Of a stretch of DNA of 64,000 nucleotides, positions 43,310 to 52,011 are shown piece after piece (positions within the stretch are counted from its first letter, which is position 1; the number at the start of each line of letters is the position of its first letter). The notes under the pieces are model-generated. The model ran no database searches and had not been told where the DNA came from. It was given only the letters and a program-made list of their open reading frames with translations. The translations under genes were made by a program, and so were the position numbers. Source of the stretch: Henriciella pelagia (GTDB taxonomy: Bacteria; Pseudomonadota; Alphaproteobacteria; Caulobacterales; Hyphomonadaceae); assembly GCF_002088945.1 (NCBI RefSeq), contig NZ_NCSU01000007.1, positions 62,001 through 126,000 on the forward strand, given 5' to 3'.

Positions 43310-44439
43310 CCGAGGGCGGCTTCGTAGATTTTCTCGTAGTCGGCCTGCGTGGCCGGCTTTGCGTTGCCCATATGGGCAAGGTCCGCCAGCGCGTATTCGA
43401 CGACGCCCGGTCCGTCTGAAGCGTCGAGGCCGATTTCCTTGAGAGTGCTCGGTATGCCGAGATCCTGATTGAGCGTCTCGATGGCTTCGGCGAGGTCTGC
43501 GCCTTCTCCAAGCCCCATGGCAAAACGCAGCCGTTCATACTTCTTGTCGGCAGCGCCTTCATTGAAACGCAGCAGGTGCGGCAGGAAGATCGCATTGAGC
43601 GTACCGTGATGGAGCTTCTTCTCGTGCAGGCGCCCTGCGGCGTGAGACAATGCATGGACCGAACCAAGCCCTTTCACGAAGGCAAGCGCACCTTCATAGG
43701 AGGCCATCATCATGTGCCAGCGCGCTTCAAGGTCGGAGCCATCGGCCACGGCGCGGCGGAGCCAGCCATCGCCGACGGCACGGGTCAGGCCGTCATAGCC
43801 GATCCCCTCGGCTGGCGGGTTGGAGGAAGGAACCAGCACCGCCTCGATACAATGGGTGACAGCGTCCATGCCGGTTGCTGCCGTCATCATCTTCGGCAGG
43901 CCGAGCGTCAGTTCCGGGTCGCAGATAGCCACGGGCGGAATGAGGTTTGGCGCAGCGAAGGTTTCCTTGCGACCATTGTTCATGGTGACAATCATGCCAA
44001 CCGAGACTTCCGAGCCCGTACCCGCGGTGGTCGGGATTGCGATGACGGGTGGCAGCTTGCCGATAAATTTCGACCCGCCGGACATGGCGGCGTATTTTTC
44101 CAGCGTTCCGCCATGCGAGGCCAGCAGCGCAACAGCCTTTGAAAGGTCCATGCTCGAGCCACCGCCAAGCGCGATAACGCTGTCGGCACCGGACTGCTTG
44201 TAGAGGTCCGCGACCTCGATGACCTGGTTCTCGGTCGGGTTTGCAACCGTGTCCGAGAACACGCCCGCCGGCTCTCCGCCAAGCGCTTCGAGGACCTTGT
44301 CGAGAATGCCCACAGCCTTGATGCCCGGATCCGTGATCACGAAAGGCTTCGACGCGCCCTGCCCGCCCAGCGCTTTCGGCAGCCGCTTCAGCGCGCCATT
44401 GTCGAAGAAGCAGGTGTTCATGAAAGTCAGTACGGGCAT
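43306..44439 (-). CDS. Iron-containing alcohol dehydrogenase
   Basis: A 377-residue group III metal-dependent NAD(P) alcohol dehydrogenase. The nucleotide region is VIALGGGSSMDLSKAVALLA, followed by PTTAGTGSEVSVGMIVTMNN; the metal ligands are in the Asp of PEL-TMGMDAVTHCIEA-like segment (GMDAVTHCIEAVL) and in HALSHAAGRLHEKKLHHGTL (three His). Substrate cannot be told; butanol/lactaldehyde/succinic semialdehyde enzymes share this pattern. A 150-base divergent gap separates it from the Gfo/Idh/MocA gene. Confidence 0.92.
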   Translation of the reverse strand: MPVLTFMNTCFFDNGALKRLPKALGGQGASKPFVITDPGIKAVGILDKVLEALGGEPAGVFSDTVANPTENQVIEVADLYKQSGADSVIALGGGSSMDLSKAVALLASHGGTLEKYAAMSGGSKFIGKLPPVIAIPTTAGTGSEVSVGMIVTMNNGRKETFAAPNLIPPVAICDPELTLGLPKMMTAATGMDAVTHCIEAVLVPSSNPPAEGIGYDGLTRAVGDGWLRRAVADGSDLEARWHMMMASYEGALAFVKGLGSVHALSHAAGRLHEKKLHHGTLNAIFLPHLLRFNEGAADKKYERLRFAMGLGEGADLAEAIETLNQDLGIPSTLKEIGLDASDGPGVVEYALADLAHMGNAKPATQADYEKIYEAALG

Positions 44440-44589
44440 CGCGGTCTCGCTATTGGGTCAGGTTAATCGGCTATCGCCAACTAGACTGAGCAGCAGGCAG
44501 TTTGCAAGCGCAGACGCCGCGTCATTCTGGCCTTGTGATCACCGCGCCAATCCGTTTCTGTGTGCCCGACACGCCAGAATGGAGCCCCC

Positions 44590-45588
44590 ATGTCCTCACT
44601 TCTAAAGATCGGAATCCTGGGCGCGGCCCGCATTGCACCAAAGGCTGTCTGCGACCCGGCACGCGTCGTCTCCGGCGTCACGGTTGCCGGCCTTGCCGCT
44701 CGCAACAAGGACCGGGCGCAGGCCTTTGCCGCGAAACATGGCGTGGAGACAGTCTACCCGTCCTATGAGGCACTGATCACCAGCCCGGAGATCGATCTCG
44801 TTTACAATCCTCTGCCGATCAATTTGCATGCTGAATGGAGTATTCGCGCGCTTGAGGCCGGCAAGCATGTGTTGTGCGAGAAGCCATTTGCGATGAATCT
44901 GGATGAGGCCAAGGCCATGCAGGCCGCTGCCGACAGGAGCGGCAAGCGGCTGATCGAGGCCTTCCACTATCGCTACCACCCTGCTTTCGCGACCTGCATG
45001 GACTGGCTGCAGGACGGCAGGATCGGCGAGGTCACGCGCATCGATGCAGACTTCAGCGTCGAGATCCGCGACAGCGATGATGAAATTCGCCAGCTGCCTG
45101 AAACAGGCGGCGGCGCAATGATGGACCTTGGCTGCTATCCCCTGAGCTGGGCGCTGAACCTGCTTGGACCAGACCTCAAAGTTGTCGATGCAAAAGCCCA
45201 GACAACAAAGCGCGGCGTTGATGAGACATTAGAAGCGCGTCTGCAGTATGGTAATGCGTGGGTGCACCTCACCACAAACATGGCCAAGGACACGGCTTTC
45301 AATGCCGAGATGACCATCGCCGGGACGGACGGCCTCATCCATTTCAGGAACCCGCTCGCCCCCCACAATGGCGGAAGCGTCAGCCTGCGGCGTGCCGATG
45401 GCAGCGAAGTGGACCAGTTCCGACCCGTGAGCGGGATCTCAACCTATACCTGGCAGCTTGCTGCAATCGTCGATGCGCTAAACGCCGGCCAGCCGCTACC
45501 GACCGAAGGACAGGTCATTCTCGACCAGCAGGAGCGTCTCGACACGATCTATGAGGCAGCGGGCCTGCGTCACCTTCGTTACCGCTAG
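44590..45588 (+). CDS. Gfo/Idh/MocA-family oxidoreductase
   Basis: A 332-residue NAD(P)-dependent sugar-type dehydrogenase. The ATG at 44590 gives a normal start (LLKIGILGAARIAPKAVC) and fits better than 44560. The Rossmann loop is followed by DLVYNPLPINLHAEWS, the family motif CEKPFAMNLDEAKAM, and AFHYRYHPAFA plus GGGAMMDLGCYPLSWALNLL. Substrate unknown; family members act on sugars, inositols and bile pigments. It is next to nucleotide-sugar genes, which may be meaningful. Confidence 0.88.
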   Translation: MSSLLKIGILGAARIAPKAVCDPARVVSGVTVAGLAARNKDRAQAFAAKHGVETVYPSYEALITSPEIDLVYNPLPINLHAEWSIRALEAGKHVLCEKPFAMNLDEAKAMQAAADRSGKRLIEAFHYRYHPAFATCMDWLQDGRIGEVTRIDADFSVEIRDSDDEIRQLPETGGGAMMDLGCYPLSWALNLLGPDLKVVDAKAQTTKRGVDETLEARLQYGNAWVHLTTNMAKDTAFNAEMTIAGTDGLIHFRNPLAPHNGGSVSLRRADGSEVDQFRPVSGISTYTWQLAAIVDALNAGQPLPTEGQVILDQQERLDTIYEAAGLRHLRYR

Positions 45589-45671
45589 CTGGCGCTGCTT
45601 GTTGACAGTGCGGCCATGTTTGGGCCGATAGTCCTGCAGTTGAGATTTCAAAGAATGCGAGGCCACCCTCC

Positions 45672-47528
45672 GTGACCCAACCCATCCTGTCTGTCCGAGA
45701 CCTGAAGATCGATTTCGATACGCCGGACGGCACGGTTCACGCGGTGAAAGGCACCACCTTCGACGTGGCGCCTGGCGAATGTCTTGGTATTGTCGGCGAG
45801 TCCGGATCGGGCAAGAGCCAGTCGGCCCTCGCCGCCATGGGCCTGATCGCCGACAACGGAACGGTGACAGGCTCCATCAGGTTTAACGGCACCGAGATGG
45901 TCGGCGCGAAGGCGAGCACACTGCGCAAGATCCGCGGCGCCGAAATGTCGATGATCTTCCAGGATCCGCTGACATCGCTGACGCCTCATCTCACTGTTGG
46001 TGCGCAGATGCGCGAAGTGCTGGCCCTGCACAAGGACATGAAAGGCGAGGAAGCGACCAAGCGCTGCGTCGACTGGCTGGAGCAGGTGCGCATTCCGGAA
46101 GCGCGCCGTCGCCTCGACCAGTTCCCGCATGAGCTTTCTGGCGGCATGCGCCAGCGGGTGATGGTTGCGATTGCCATGCTGTGCGGGCCGAAACTGCTGC
46201 TCGCGGACGAGCCCACCACGGCGCTCGATGTGACCGTGCAGGCCCAGGTTCTCGACCTGATGGACGACCTCAAGCGCGACACCGGCACCGGCATCGTGCT
46301 GATCACCCATGATATGGGTGTCGTCGCCCGCATGTGTGACCGCGTCGTCGTCATGAAGCATGGCGAGATTGTCGAGACCGGAACGAATGACGAGATCTTC
46401 TACAATCCGCAACACGAATACACGAAGATGCTGCTGAACGCGGTTCCACGCATCGACCAGCCGAACCGCGAAGGCCGCCCGAAGCTTGGGCCTGAGCCTG
46501 CCGCAAGCGTTGAGCCGCTGGTCGAGGCCCGCGACGTGAAAGTGCAATTCCCGATCAATGTCGGCGGTGGGCTTTTCGGCAAGACGAAGATGCTGAAGGC
46601 CGTCGATGGCGTGTCTTTCGACCTGCGCCCCGGCGAGACGCTAGGCGTTGTTGGCGAATCCGGTTGCGGCAAGTCCACGCTGGCGCGCGCCGTGCTGAAG
46701 CTCGTACCATCTACAGCGGGCACCGTTGCCTTTATGGGCCGCGACATCACGCAGGCTGATCGCAAGACGATGAACGGCATGCGCGACGACCTACAGATCG
46801 TCTTCCAGGACCCCCTCGCCTCGCTCGACCCGCGCATGACGATCGGCCAGTCCATCGCCGAGCCGCTGACGGTCCACAAGCCTGAACTCGACAAGGCGGC
46901 GCGCGAGAAAATGGTGCGGGACTTCCTGCCGCGCGTCGGGCTCGACCCGGCGCTAATCAACCGCTATCCGCACGAACTGTCCGGCGGCCAGAACCAGCGG
47001 GTCGGCATTGCCCGTGCCATGATCCTGCGACCCAAGCTGCTGATCTGTGACGAGGCGGTGTCCGCGCTTGATGTGTCCGTTCAGGCACAGGTCGTGGACC
47101 TGCTCATCGACCTGCAGAAAGAGTTCGGCCTCGCCATGATCTTCATCAGCCACGACCTTTCCGTTGTGCGCGAAGTGAGCCACCGGGTGATGGTGCTCTA
47201 TCTCGGCAAGGTCGTCGAAATTGCTGACCGGACGGCAATTTATGAGGATGCGCGCCATCCCTACACCAAGGCGCTCATCTCCGCTGTGCCGACGCCCGAC
47301 CCCAGACTGGAACGCGAACGCGAGCGCGTAAAACTGAAGGGCGACCTGCCCTCCCCGCTCGACAGCCGCGCGCCGCTGCGTTTCATGAAATCCGTGATCG
47401 TGGATGATCCCGATGCCGAGCAGTACAATCCGAAGCTCATCGAAGTCGCTCCCGGCCATCTTGTGGCCGAGCACGACGCTTATGCGGATGTTCCGGCACT
47501 GAAAGCGAAAGAGGCTGTGGACGCCTAG
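45672..47528 (+). CDS. Double-ATPase ABC transporter protein, oligopeptide/nickel type
   Basis: A 618-residue fusion of two ABC ATPases, as in YejF or GsiA. GTG start at 45672. First cassette: Walker A GESGSGKSQSALAAMG, signature LSGGMRQRVMVAIAM, Walker B LLLADEPTTALDVTVQ. Second: GESGCGKSTLARAVLK, signature LSGGQNQRVGIARAM, Walker B LLICDEAVSALDVSVQ; each ends in the Opp/Dpp C-terminal extension (HPYTKALISAVPTPD). No permease or binding-protein gene is adjacent, so the partners must be encoded elsewhere. The codon and length pattern is intact. Confidence 0.93.
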   Translation: MTQPILSVRDLKIDFDTPDGTVHAVKGTTFDVAPGECLGIVGESGSGKSQSALAAMGLIADNGTVTGSIRFNGTEMVGAKASTLRKIRGAEMSMIFQDPLTSLTPHLTVGAQMREVLALHKDMKGEEATKRCVDWLEQVRIPEARRRLDQFPHELSGGMRQRVMVAIAMLCGPKLLLADEPTTALDVTVQAQVLDLMDDLKRDTGTGIVLITHDMGVVARMCDRVVVMKHGEIVETGTNDEIFYNPQHEYTKMLLNAVPRIDQPNREGRPKLGPEPAASVEPLVEARDVKVQFPINVGGGLFGKTKMLKAVDGVSFDLRPGETLGVVGESGCGKSTLARAVLKLVPSTAGTVAFMGRDITQADRKTMNGMRDDLQIVFQDPLASLDPRMTIGQSIAEPLTVHKPELDKAAREKMVRDFLPRVGLDPALINRYPHELSGGQNQRVGIARAMILRPKLLICDEAVSALDVSVQAQVVDLLIDLQKEFGLAMIFISHDLSVVREVSHRVMVLYLGKVVEIADRTAIYEDARHPYTKALISAVPTPDPRLERERERVKLKGDLPSPLDSRAPLRFMKSVIVDDPDAEQYNPKLIEVAPGHLVAEHDAYADVPALKAKEAVDA

Positions 47529-47541
47529 CACCCCACCCCGA

Positions 47542-47756
47542 CCCTCCCCATCCTTCGACAAATTCAGGATGAGGGGGAGGGGACAACAACTGCAACTGTA
47601 TTGCTTGATCGCCCGCCAGTGGTTCGACTTCGCTCACCATGTCGGGCTATTTCTGACATCGCATAAGGCCGACATGGTGAGCGAAGTCGAACCAGGAGGC
47701 CGCTGGCATACTGTCAGCATCCTGGCACAACGCTTCCCCCTCCCCTCTGGGGAGGG
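47542..47756. repeat. Composite intergenic repeat with three hairpins, including a 25-bp perfect inverted repeat
   Basis: The 242-base gap between the ABC ATPase gene and kdsA is dominated by inverted repeats. Stem A (47542-47553 with 47567-47581) joins CCCTCCCC-ATCC to GGAT-N3-GGGGAGGG and contains the CTTCGACAAATTCAGGATGAG type sequence. Stem B is a perfect 25-bp inverted repeat (47621-47645 with 47669-47693, GTTCGACTTCGCTCACCATG core) with a 23-base spacer. Stem C (47738-47745 with 47749-47756) is CCCTCCCC-TCT-GGGGAGGG. No T tract follows A or C, so these look like dispersed intergenic repeats (REP-like) rather than plain terminators; this pattern is widespread in some alphaproteobacterial genomes. 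Confidence 0.8.
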
Positions 47757-47770
47757 CCCAAGGTGAAGTC

Positions 47771-48625
47771 TTAAGCGTTCACGATACTGTGGATGGCCTT
47801 GAGGTCTGCGAGCAATGCCTCTGCCCCATCAAGCGGCAGGCAACTTGGGCCGTCGCAAAGGGCCTTGTCAGGGTCCGGGTGGAATTCGAGGAAGACGCCG
47901 TCTGCGCCAGCAGCAACCGCTGACTTGGCAATAATCGGTACGCCTTCACGGCGGCCACCTGTTGAACCGCCGGCTGTGCGCGGGTCTGCGCCCGGCAGTT
48001 GCACGGCGTGGGTCGCGTCAATCGTAACCGGCACACCAAGCGCTTTCATGGCCGGGATACTCAGCATGTCGACGACAAGGTTATTGTAGCCGAAGCTTGC
48101 GCCGCGTTCGCACAGGATGGTCGGATTGTCCGGGCCCGTCACTTCGCCAATCTTGCTGACGATATTCTTGCAGTCCCATGGCGCAAGGAATTGAGCCTTT
48201 TTCACATGCAGCCAGCCGCCCGTTTTCATCACCGCTTCGGCGCCCGCGACCACAAGATCCGTCTGGCGCACGAGGAAGGCCGGGACCTGGATGATCTCTG
48301 CAACATCAGCGACCAGCTGCGCCTGTTCGGCAGTGTGGTAGTCGGTGATGACCGGCACGCCGAGCTCAGCCTTCACGTCGGCCAGGATTCTGAGGCCCTC
48401 ATCGAGGCCAGGCCCGCGATAGGACGTGATGGACGAACGGTTCGCCTTGTCGAAACTTGCCTTGAATATGTAGGGCAAGTCGAGGCGCTCACAGACCGCT
48501 TTCAGCTGCTCGCATATCCGCATTGCGAGGTCACGGCTCTCCAGCACATTCATCCCCGCCATGACGACCAGCTTCTCGCCCGTTCCGATATGAAGATCAT
48601 GGGCAGCAAGGCTGAGGCGGGTCAT
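47771..48625 (-). CDS. kdsA: 3-deoxy-D-manno-octulosonate-8-phosphate synthase KdsA
   Basis: KdsA condenses arabinose-5-phosphate with PEP to give Kdo-8-phosphate for the LPS inner core. ATG at 48625 (284 residues) is typical; the longer start at 48733 is unlikely. Visible features are VVMAGMNVLESRDLAMRI, IFKASFDKANRSSITSYRGP, ILCERGASFGYNNLVVDM and GVPVTIDATHAVQLPGADP. Its metal-type segment MNVLE and general layout point to a standard KdsA. The related NeuB-like gene is at 56538. Confidence 0.95.
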   Translation of the reverse strand: MTRLSLAAHDLHIGTGEKLVVMAGMNVLESRDLAMRICEQLKAVCERLDLPYIFKASFDKANRSSITSYRGPGLDEGLRILADVKAELGVPVITDYHTAEQAQLVADVAEIIQVPAFLVRQTDLVVAGAEAVMKTGGWLHVKKAQFLAPWDCKNIVSKIGEVTGPDNPTILCERGASFGYNNLVVDMLSIPAMKALGVPVTIDATHAVQLPGADPRTAGGSTGGRREGVPIIAKSAVAAGADGVFLEFHPDPDKALCDGPSCLPLDGAEALLADLKAIHSIVNA

Positions 48626-48731
48626 GGTGCGGGTCCTGTCATTGCGTCGCATGCCGGATAGACAACCCGCCCGCGCAGAGCAAGCCCGCTTGAGTGCATG
48701 GCTGAAATAGCGTCTCGCCGCTTGCCCTCTC

Positions 48732-48745
48732 ATTCAGGGCTGAAT
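48732..48745. promoter_or_regulatory. 14-bp dyad upstream of threonine ammonia-lyase
   Basis: ATTCAG-GG-CTGAAT at 48732-48745 is a perfect 6-bp inverted repeat 38 bases upstream of the ammonia-lyase start, in the 157-base gap shared with the divergent kdsA. It could be an operator. Nothing else about its regulator can be told from the sequence. Confidence 0.3.
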
Positions 48746-48782
48746 AGGAGGGGCGAGCGCGATTTGACAGGATGGCCAGACA

Positions 48783-49997
48783 ATGAGTGAAAAGCTGCCG
48801 ATAAGCCTTGAGGATGTGAAGGATGCTGCCCGGATTCTTGAAGGGCAGATTGAGCGCACGCCCATGCGCCGCTCGCGCACACTCTCGGCGATCACCGGCG
48901 CTGAAGTCTGGGTGAAGTTTGAGAACCTCCAGTTCACCGCCGCCTTCAAGGAGCGCGGCGCTCTGAACAAGCTGGCCCGGCTGACTGAGGACGAGAAAAA
49001 AGTCGGCGTGATCGCCGCCTCGGCCGGCAATCATGCGCAGGGCGTGGCCTTTCATGGCCGCCGACTCGGGATTCCGGTGACCATTGCCATGCCCGTCACG
49101 ACCCCGTTCAACAAGGTCGAGCATACGCGCGCCTTCGGAGCCCGCGTCCTGCTTGAAGGCACAACGTTCGACGAGGCCAAGGAGCATGCTGAACTCGTCC
49201 GCCAGCGCGAGGGCCTGACCTGGATTCACCCTTTCGACGACCCGCTGATCATGGCCGGCCAGGGGACAGCGGCACTGGAAATGTTCGAAGATGTGCCTGA
49301 TCTCGACATGCTGGTTGTGCCTATTGGCGGCGGCGGCCTGATCTCGGGCATGGCAACCGTTGCCAAGGCGCACAATCCAGCCATCAAGGTCATCGGCGTG
49401 CAGGCCGCGATGTATCCGAGCATGCATTCGGCGATCAAGGGCGGTCAGCCGGCAAAAGGCGGCGCATCGATTGCCGAAGGTATCTCCGTCAAACAGCCGG
49501 GGCACCTGACCAAAGAGGTCGTGCAGGCGCTGGTCGATGATATTGTGCTCGTCGAGGAAGAGCATATCGAGCGGGCTATCACGCTTTTTGTGGACGTCGA
49601 GAAGACGGTCGCAGAAGGAGCCGGGGCAGCCGGCCTTGCCGCCCTGCTTGCGCACCCCTCGAAATTTGCCGGCAAGAAGATCGGCCTCATCCTGTGCGGC
49701 GGAAATATCGATACTCGCCTGCTGGCCTCCGTCCTGACGCGCGCGCTGGTGCGTGAGAAACGCCTCGCCAATATCCGTATCATTGGCGACGACCGGCCGG
49801 GCCTTCTGGCGCTCGTCTCCAAGATCATCGGCGATAATGGCGCCAATATCATGGAAGTCGCGCACAACAGGATTGCGCTCGACGTGCCGGCAAAAGGCGC
49901 AGAGTTCGACATTCTCATGGAAACGCGCGATGCCCAGCACACGCAGGAAATCATCGATGCGCTGGCACAGGCAGGCTATCCGCCGCGGCAGAACTAG
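48783..49997 (+). CDS. ilvA: Threonine ammonia-lyase (catabolic/biosynthetic type)
   Basis: A PLP enzyme that deaminates threonine to 2-oxobutyrate. The 404-residue product has the PLP lysine in VWVKFENLQFTAAFKERGAL, SAGNHAQGVAFH, the phosphate-binding VVPIGGGGLISGM and a Ser/Cys in GLILCGGNIDTRL. A C-terminal ACT domain (about 325-404: IRIIGDDRPGLLALVSKIIG, and ANIMEVAHNR) suggests allosteric control. This short one-ACT form is the TdcB/IlvA-type shared by many alphaproteobacteria; whether it also takes serine is unknown. Confidence 0.9.
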   Translation: MSEKLPISLEDVKDAARILEGQIERTPMRRSRTLSAITGAEVWVKFENLQFTAAFKERGALNKLARLTEDEKKVGVIAASAGNHAQGVAFHGRRLGIPVTIAMPVTTPFNKVEHTRAFGARVLLEGTTFDEAKEHAELVRQREGLTWIHPFDDPLIMAGQGTAALEMFEDVPDLDMLVVPIGGGGLISGMATVAKAHNPAIKVIGVQAAMYPSMHSAIKGGQPAKGGASIAEGISVKQPGHLTKEVVQALVDDIVLVEEEHIERAITLFVDVEKTVAEGAGAAGLAALLAHPSKFAGKKIGLILCGGNIDTRLLASVLTRALVREKRLANIRIIGDDRPGLLALVSKIIGDNGANIMEVAHNRIALDVPAKGAEFDILMETRDAQHTQEIIDALAQAGYPPRQN

Positions 49998-50082
49998 CCT
50001 GCAATGACCCGGTGACTTGAAACCTCACTGCGCCTAGTTTGCTGGCTGAACCCTGATATCCCCAACAGGAGCCAGAACAGCC

Positions 50083-50952
50083 ATGCTGAAATATCTCGTC
50101 GCCCCACTTCTTGCGCTTGGGCTTTCCAGCTGCGGGGGCCCGTCCTCATCGACGGACTTTGACGCATTCTTCCCGTGGAACCCTGACATGGAAGGCCTGG
50201 AGACGACCGAGTCCGGCATCCAGTACTACGTCGTCAAGGAAGGGCCGGAGGATGGTGCGTCGCCAACACTCGAGAACACGGTGCAGGTCTTCTATGACGG
50301 CCGCCTGACCGACGGCACGCCATTTGACGGCAATTTCGGAACAGGCCGCCCCGCCATGTTCGGCGTGACGCAGGTCATTCCCGGCTGGACGCAGGGCCTG
50401 CAGCTCATGTCGGAAGGCGATGAGTATATCTTCTTCATTCCGAGCGAGCTTGGCTACGGTCAGACCCCGCGGCCGGGCAGCGTCATCAAACCGGGCGATG
50501 ATCTGGTTTTCCGCGTCGAGCTGATGAAAGTCTTCCAGCCCAAGCCCGCAGATGAGGCAGCATGGAATGAGTACACCCCGTGGGTCTCCTCTCGCGAAGG
50601 TGTACAGTCTACCGATTCCGGCCTCGAATATGTCGTTCTGGAGTCCGGAAGCGCTGATGGGAAAACGCCCCAGCCTTCAGACACGGTCGTGGTCCTATAT
50701 GAGGGCCGATTTGCCGAGACGGGAGAAGTCTTCGACAGTGCCTATCAGCGTGGCGCTCCGGCACAGTTCCAGGCCAATGGCGTTATTCCGGGCTGGCAGG
50801 AAGCGCTGTCCATGATGCGTCCGGGCGACCGCTGGCTGGTCCACATCCCGTCCGACCTCGCCTATGGAGCGCGCGGACACCCGGCAGGCATCGCGCCCAA
50901 CACCGATCTCAATTTCGAAGTTGAGTTGATTGATGTGCTCACCACGGAATAA
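50083..50952 (+). CDS. Double FKBP-type peptidyl-prolyl isomerase lipoprotein
   Basis: A 289-residue lipoprotein: the signal ends in lipobox GLSSC (Cys17 by the sequence MLKYLVAPLLALGLSSCG), placing it on the periplasmic side of a membrane. Two FKBP domains follow (about 45-155 and 165-289). The second is canonical (VVLYEGRFAETGEVFDSAYQ, GVIPGWQEALSMMRPG, IPSDLAYGARGHPAGIAPNT), the first close to it (VIPGWTQGLQLMSEG, LGYGQTPRPG). Both are preceded by a short PW-containing linker. Likely a periplasmic folding catalyst. It is 42 bases before a paralogous gene on the same strand. Confidence 0.92.
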   Translation: MLKYLVAPLLALGLSSCGGPSSSTDFDAFFPWNPDMEGLETTESGIQYYVVKEGPEDGASPTLENTVQVFYDGRLTDGTPFDGNFGTGRPAMFGVTQVIPGWTQGLQLMSEGDEYIFFIPSELGYGQTPRPGSVIKPGDDLVFRVELMKVFQPKPADEAAWNEYTPWVSSREGVQSTDSGLEYVVLESGSADGKTPQPSDTVVVLYEGRFAETGEVFDSAYQRGAPAQFQANGVIPGWQEALSMMRPGDRWLVHIPSDLAYGARGHPAGIAPNTDLNFEVELIDVLTTE

Positions 50953-50994
50953 GGTCATCTGAAAGAGGACTGATGGTGGAGTGAGGGGCTCGGC

Positions 50995-51963
50995 ATGATG
51001 GGTGGAATCCGTTCTTCGGGACTATGGGTCGCGGGACTGGCGATGGGCCTGCTGGCTGGCTGCGAGACCTTGCCGCAAGTCCCAACGCCTGGGTCTGGCG
51101 GGTCTTCGAATGCCTGCCCTGACATCAGGCCCGGCTCAGGCCCCTTCCTCCCGCCCTTTCCATCCAGCTGCGCCGATGTCCGCACAAGCGAGAGTGGCAT
51201 CCAGTGGATTGAGCTGACCGAAGGCCCGGATGGCAAGGGCTCGCCAGAGGCCAACGCCACCGTGATCGTAGCGTATGAAGGCTATCTTGCGAGCGATGGC
51301 ACGCGGATCGACAGCTCCTATGCGCGCGGGGAGCCCGCGGTTTTCAATGTCGAGGAAGTCATCGAGGGCTGGACCGAAACGCTGAAGCGCATGACCCCCG
51401 GTGATGAGTGGATCGTGCTCATCCCGTATCAGCTCGCCTATGGCGCCGAAGGCCGCGGTGACACCATTCCGCCGCGTAGCGATCTTGTCTTCAAGATCCG
51501 TCTGGACGGCTTTCTCAATCCAGATGAGATGGAAGAGGCTCAGCAACAGCCTGCATCTGCAGGTGCATCGGAGGCCCTATGGGACGAATTCCTGCCCTGG
51601 GATGCCTCACGCGACGGGGTTGTGAAACTCAAATCCGGACTTTCCTATTTCGAGATCGAGCCGGGCGATGCCTCTGCCGGGAAGATCTACGCCAAGGACA
51701 CGGTTGCGATTGATTATGAGGCGCGCCTGGAAGAGACCGGCACCGTCATCGGCTCGACCTGGTCGCAGGAGACGCCCCTTATTGTGCAGGCTGGCGACAT
51801 GATTCCGGGCTTTGCGCAGATGATCAGCCTGATGAAACCCGGCGCCGTCTGGATCGGCAGGGTGCCGGCCAGGATTGGCTATGGCAAAGAAGGTCTCGGC
51901 GATGTCATTCCGCCAGACGCCGACCTCATCTACCTGGTCAATCTGATTGCGGTTAATCCATAG
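50995..51963 (+). CDS. Paralogous double FKBP-type lipoprotein, second domain degenerate
   Basis: A 322-residue paralog of the previous gene with a lipobox LLAGC (about residue 22) after a signal peptide. Two FKBP-like domains follow. The first (VAYEGYLASDGTRIDSSYAR, VIEGWTETLKRMTPG, YQLAYGAEG) is nearly normal. The second (about 195-322) keeps the fold but has VAIDYEARLEETGTVIGSTW and MIPGFAQMISLMKPG, losing the usual FD and the core Trp, so it is probably not catalytic. A PW-linker (DEFLPWDASRDGVVKLKSGL) precedes the second domain. Alternative start ATG at 50998. Confidence 0.88.
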   Translation: MMGGIRSSGLWVAGLAMGLLAGCETLPQVPTPGSGGSSNACPDIRPGSGPFLPPFPSSCADVRTSESGIQWIELTEGPDGKGSPEANATVIVAYEGYLASDGTRIDSSYARGEPAVFNVEEVIEGWTETLKRMTPGDEWIVLIPYQLAYGAEGRGDTIPPRSDLVFKIRLDGFLNPDEMEEAQQQPASAGASEALWDEFLPWDASRDGVVKLKSGLSYFEIEPGDASAGKIYAKDTVAIDYEARLEETGTVIGSTWSQETPLIVQAGDMIPGFAQMISLMKPGAVWIGRVPARIGYGKEGLGDVIPPDADLIYLVNLIAVNP

Positions 51964-52011
51964 CGCGACAGCGACCTCGCCGCGATCTGCCTGTGGCGGC
52001 ACCGCACAAAA

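Noticed and set aside
47722-47737. TGGCAC-N5-TTCC as a sigma-54 promoter
   Set aside because: The -12 element is off consensus, no rightward gene follows, and it lies in the intergenic repeat.
48639-49940. 433-residue minus-strand frame across the threonine ammonia-lyase
   Set aside because: Shadow of the enzyme gene, whose motifs are clear on the plus strand.
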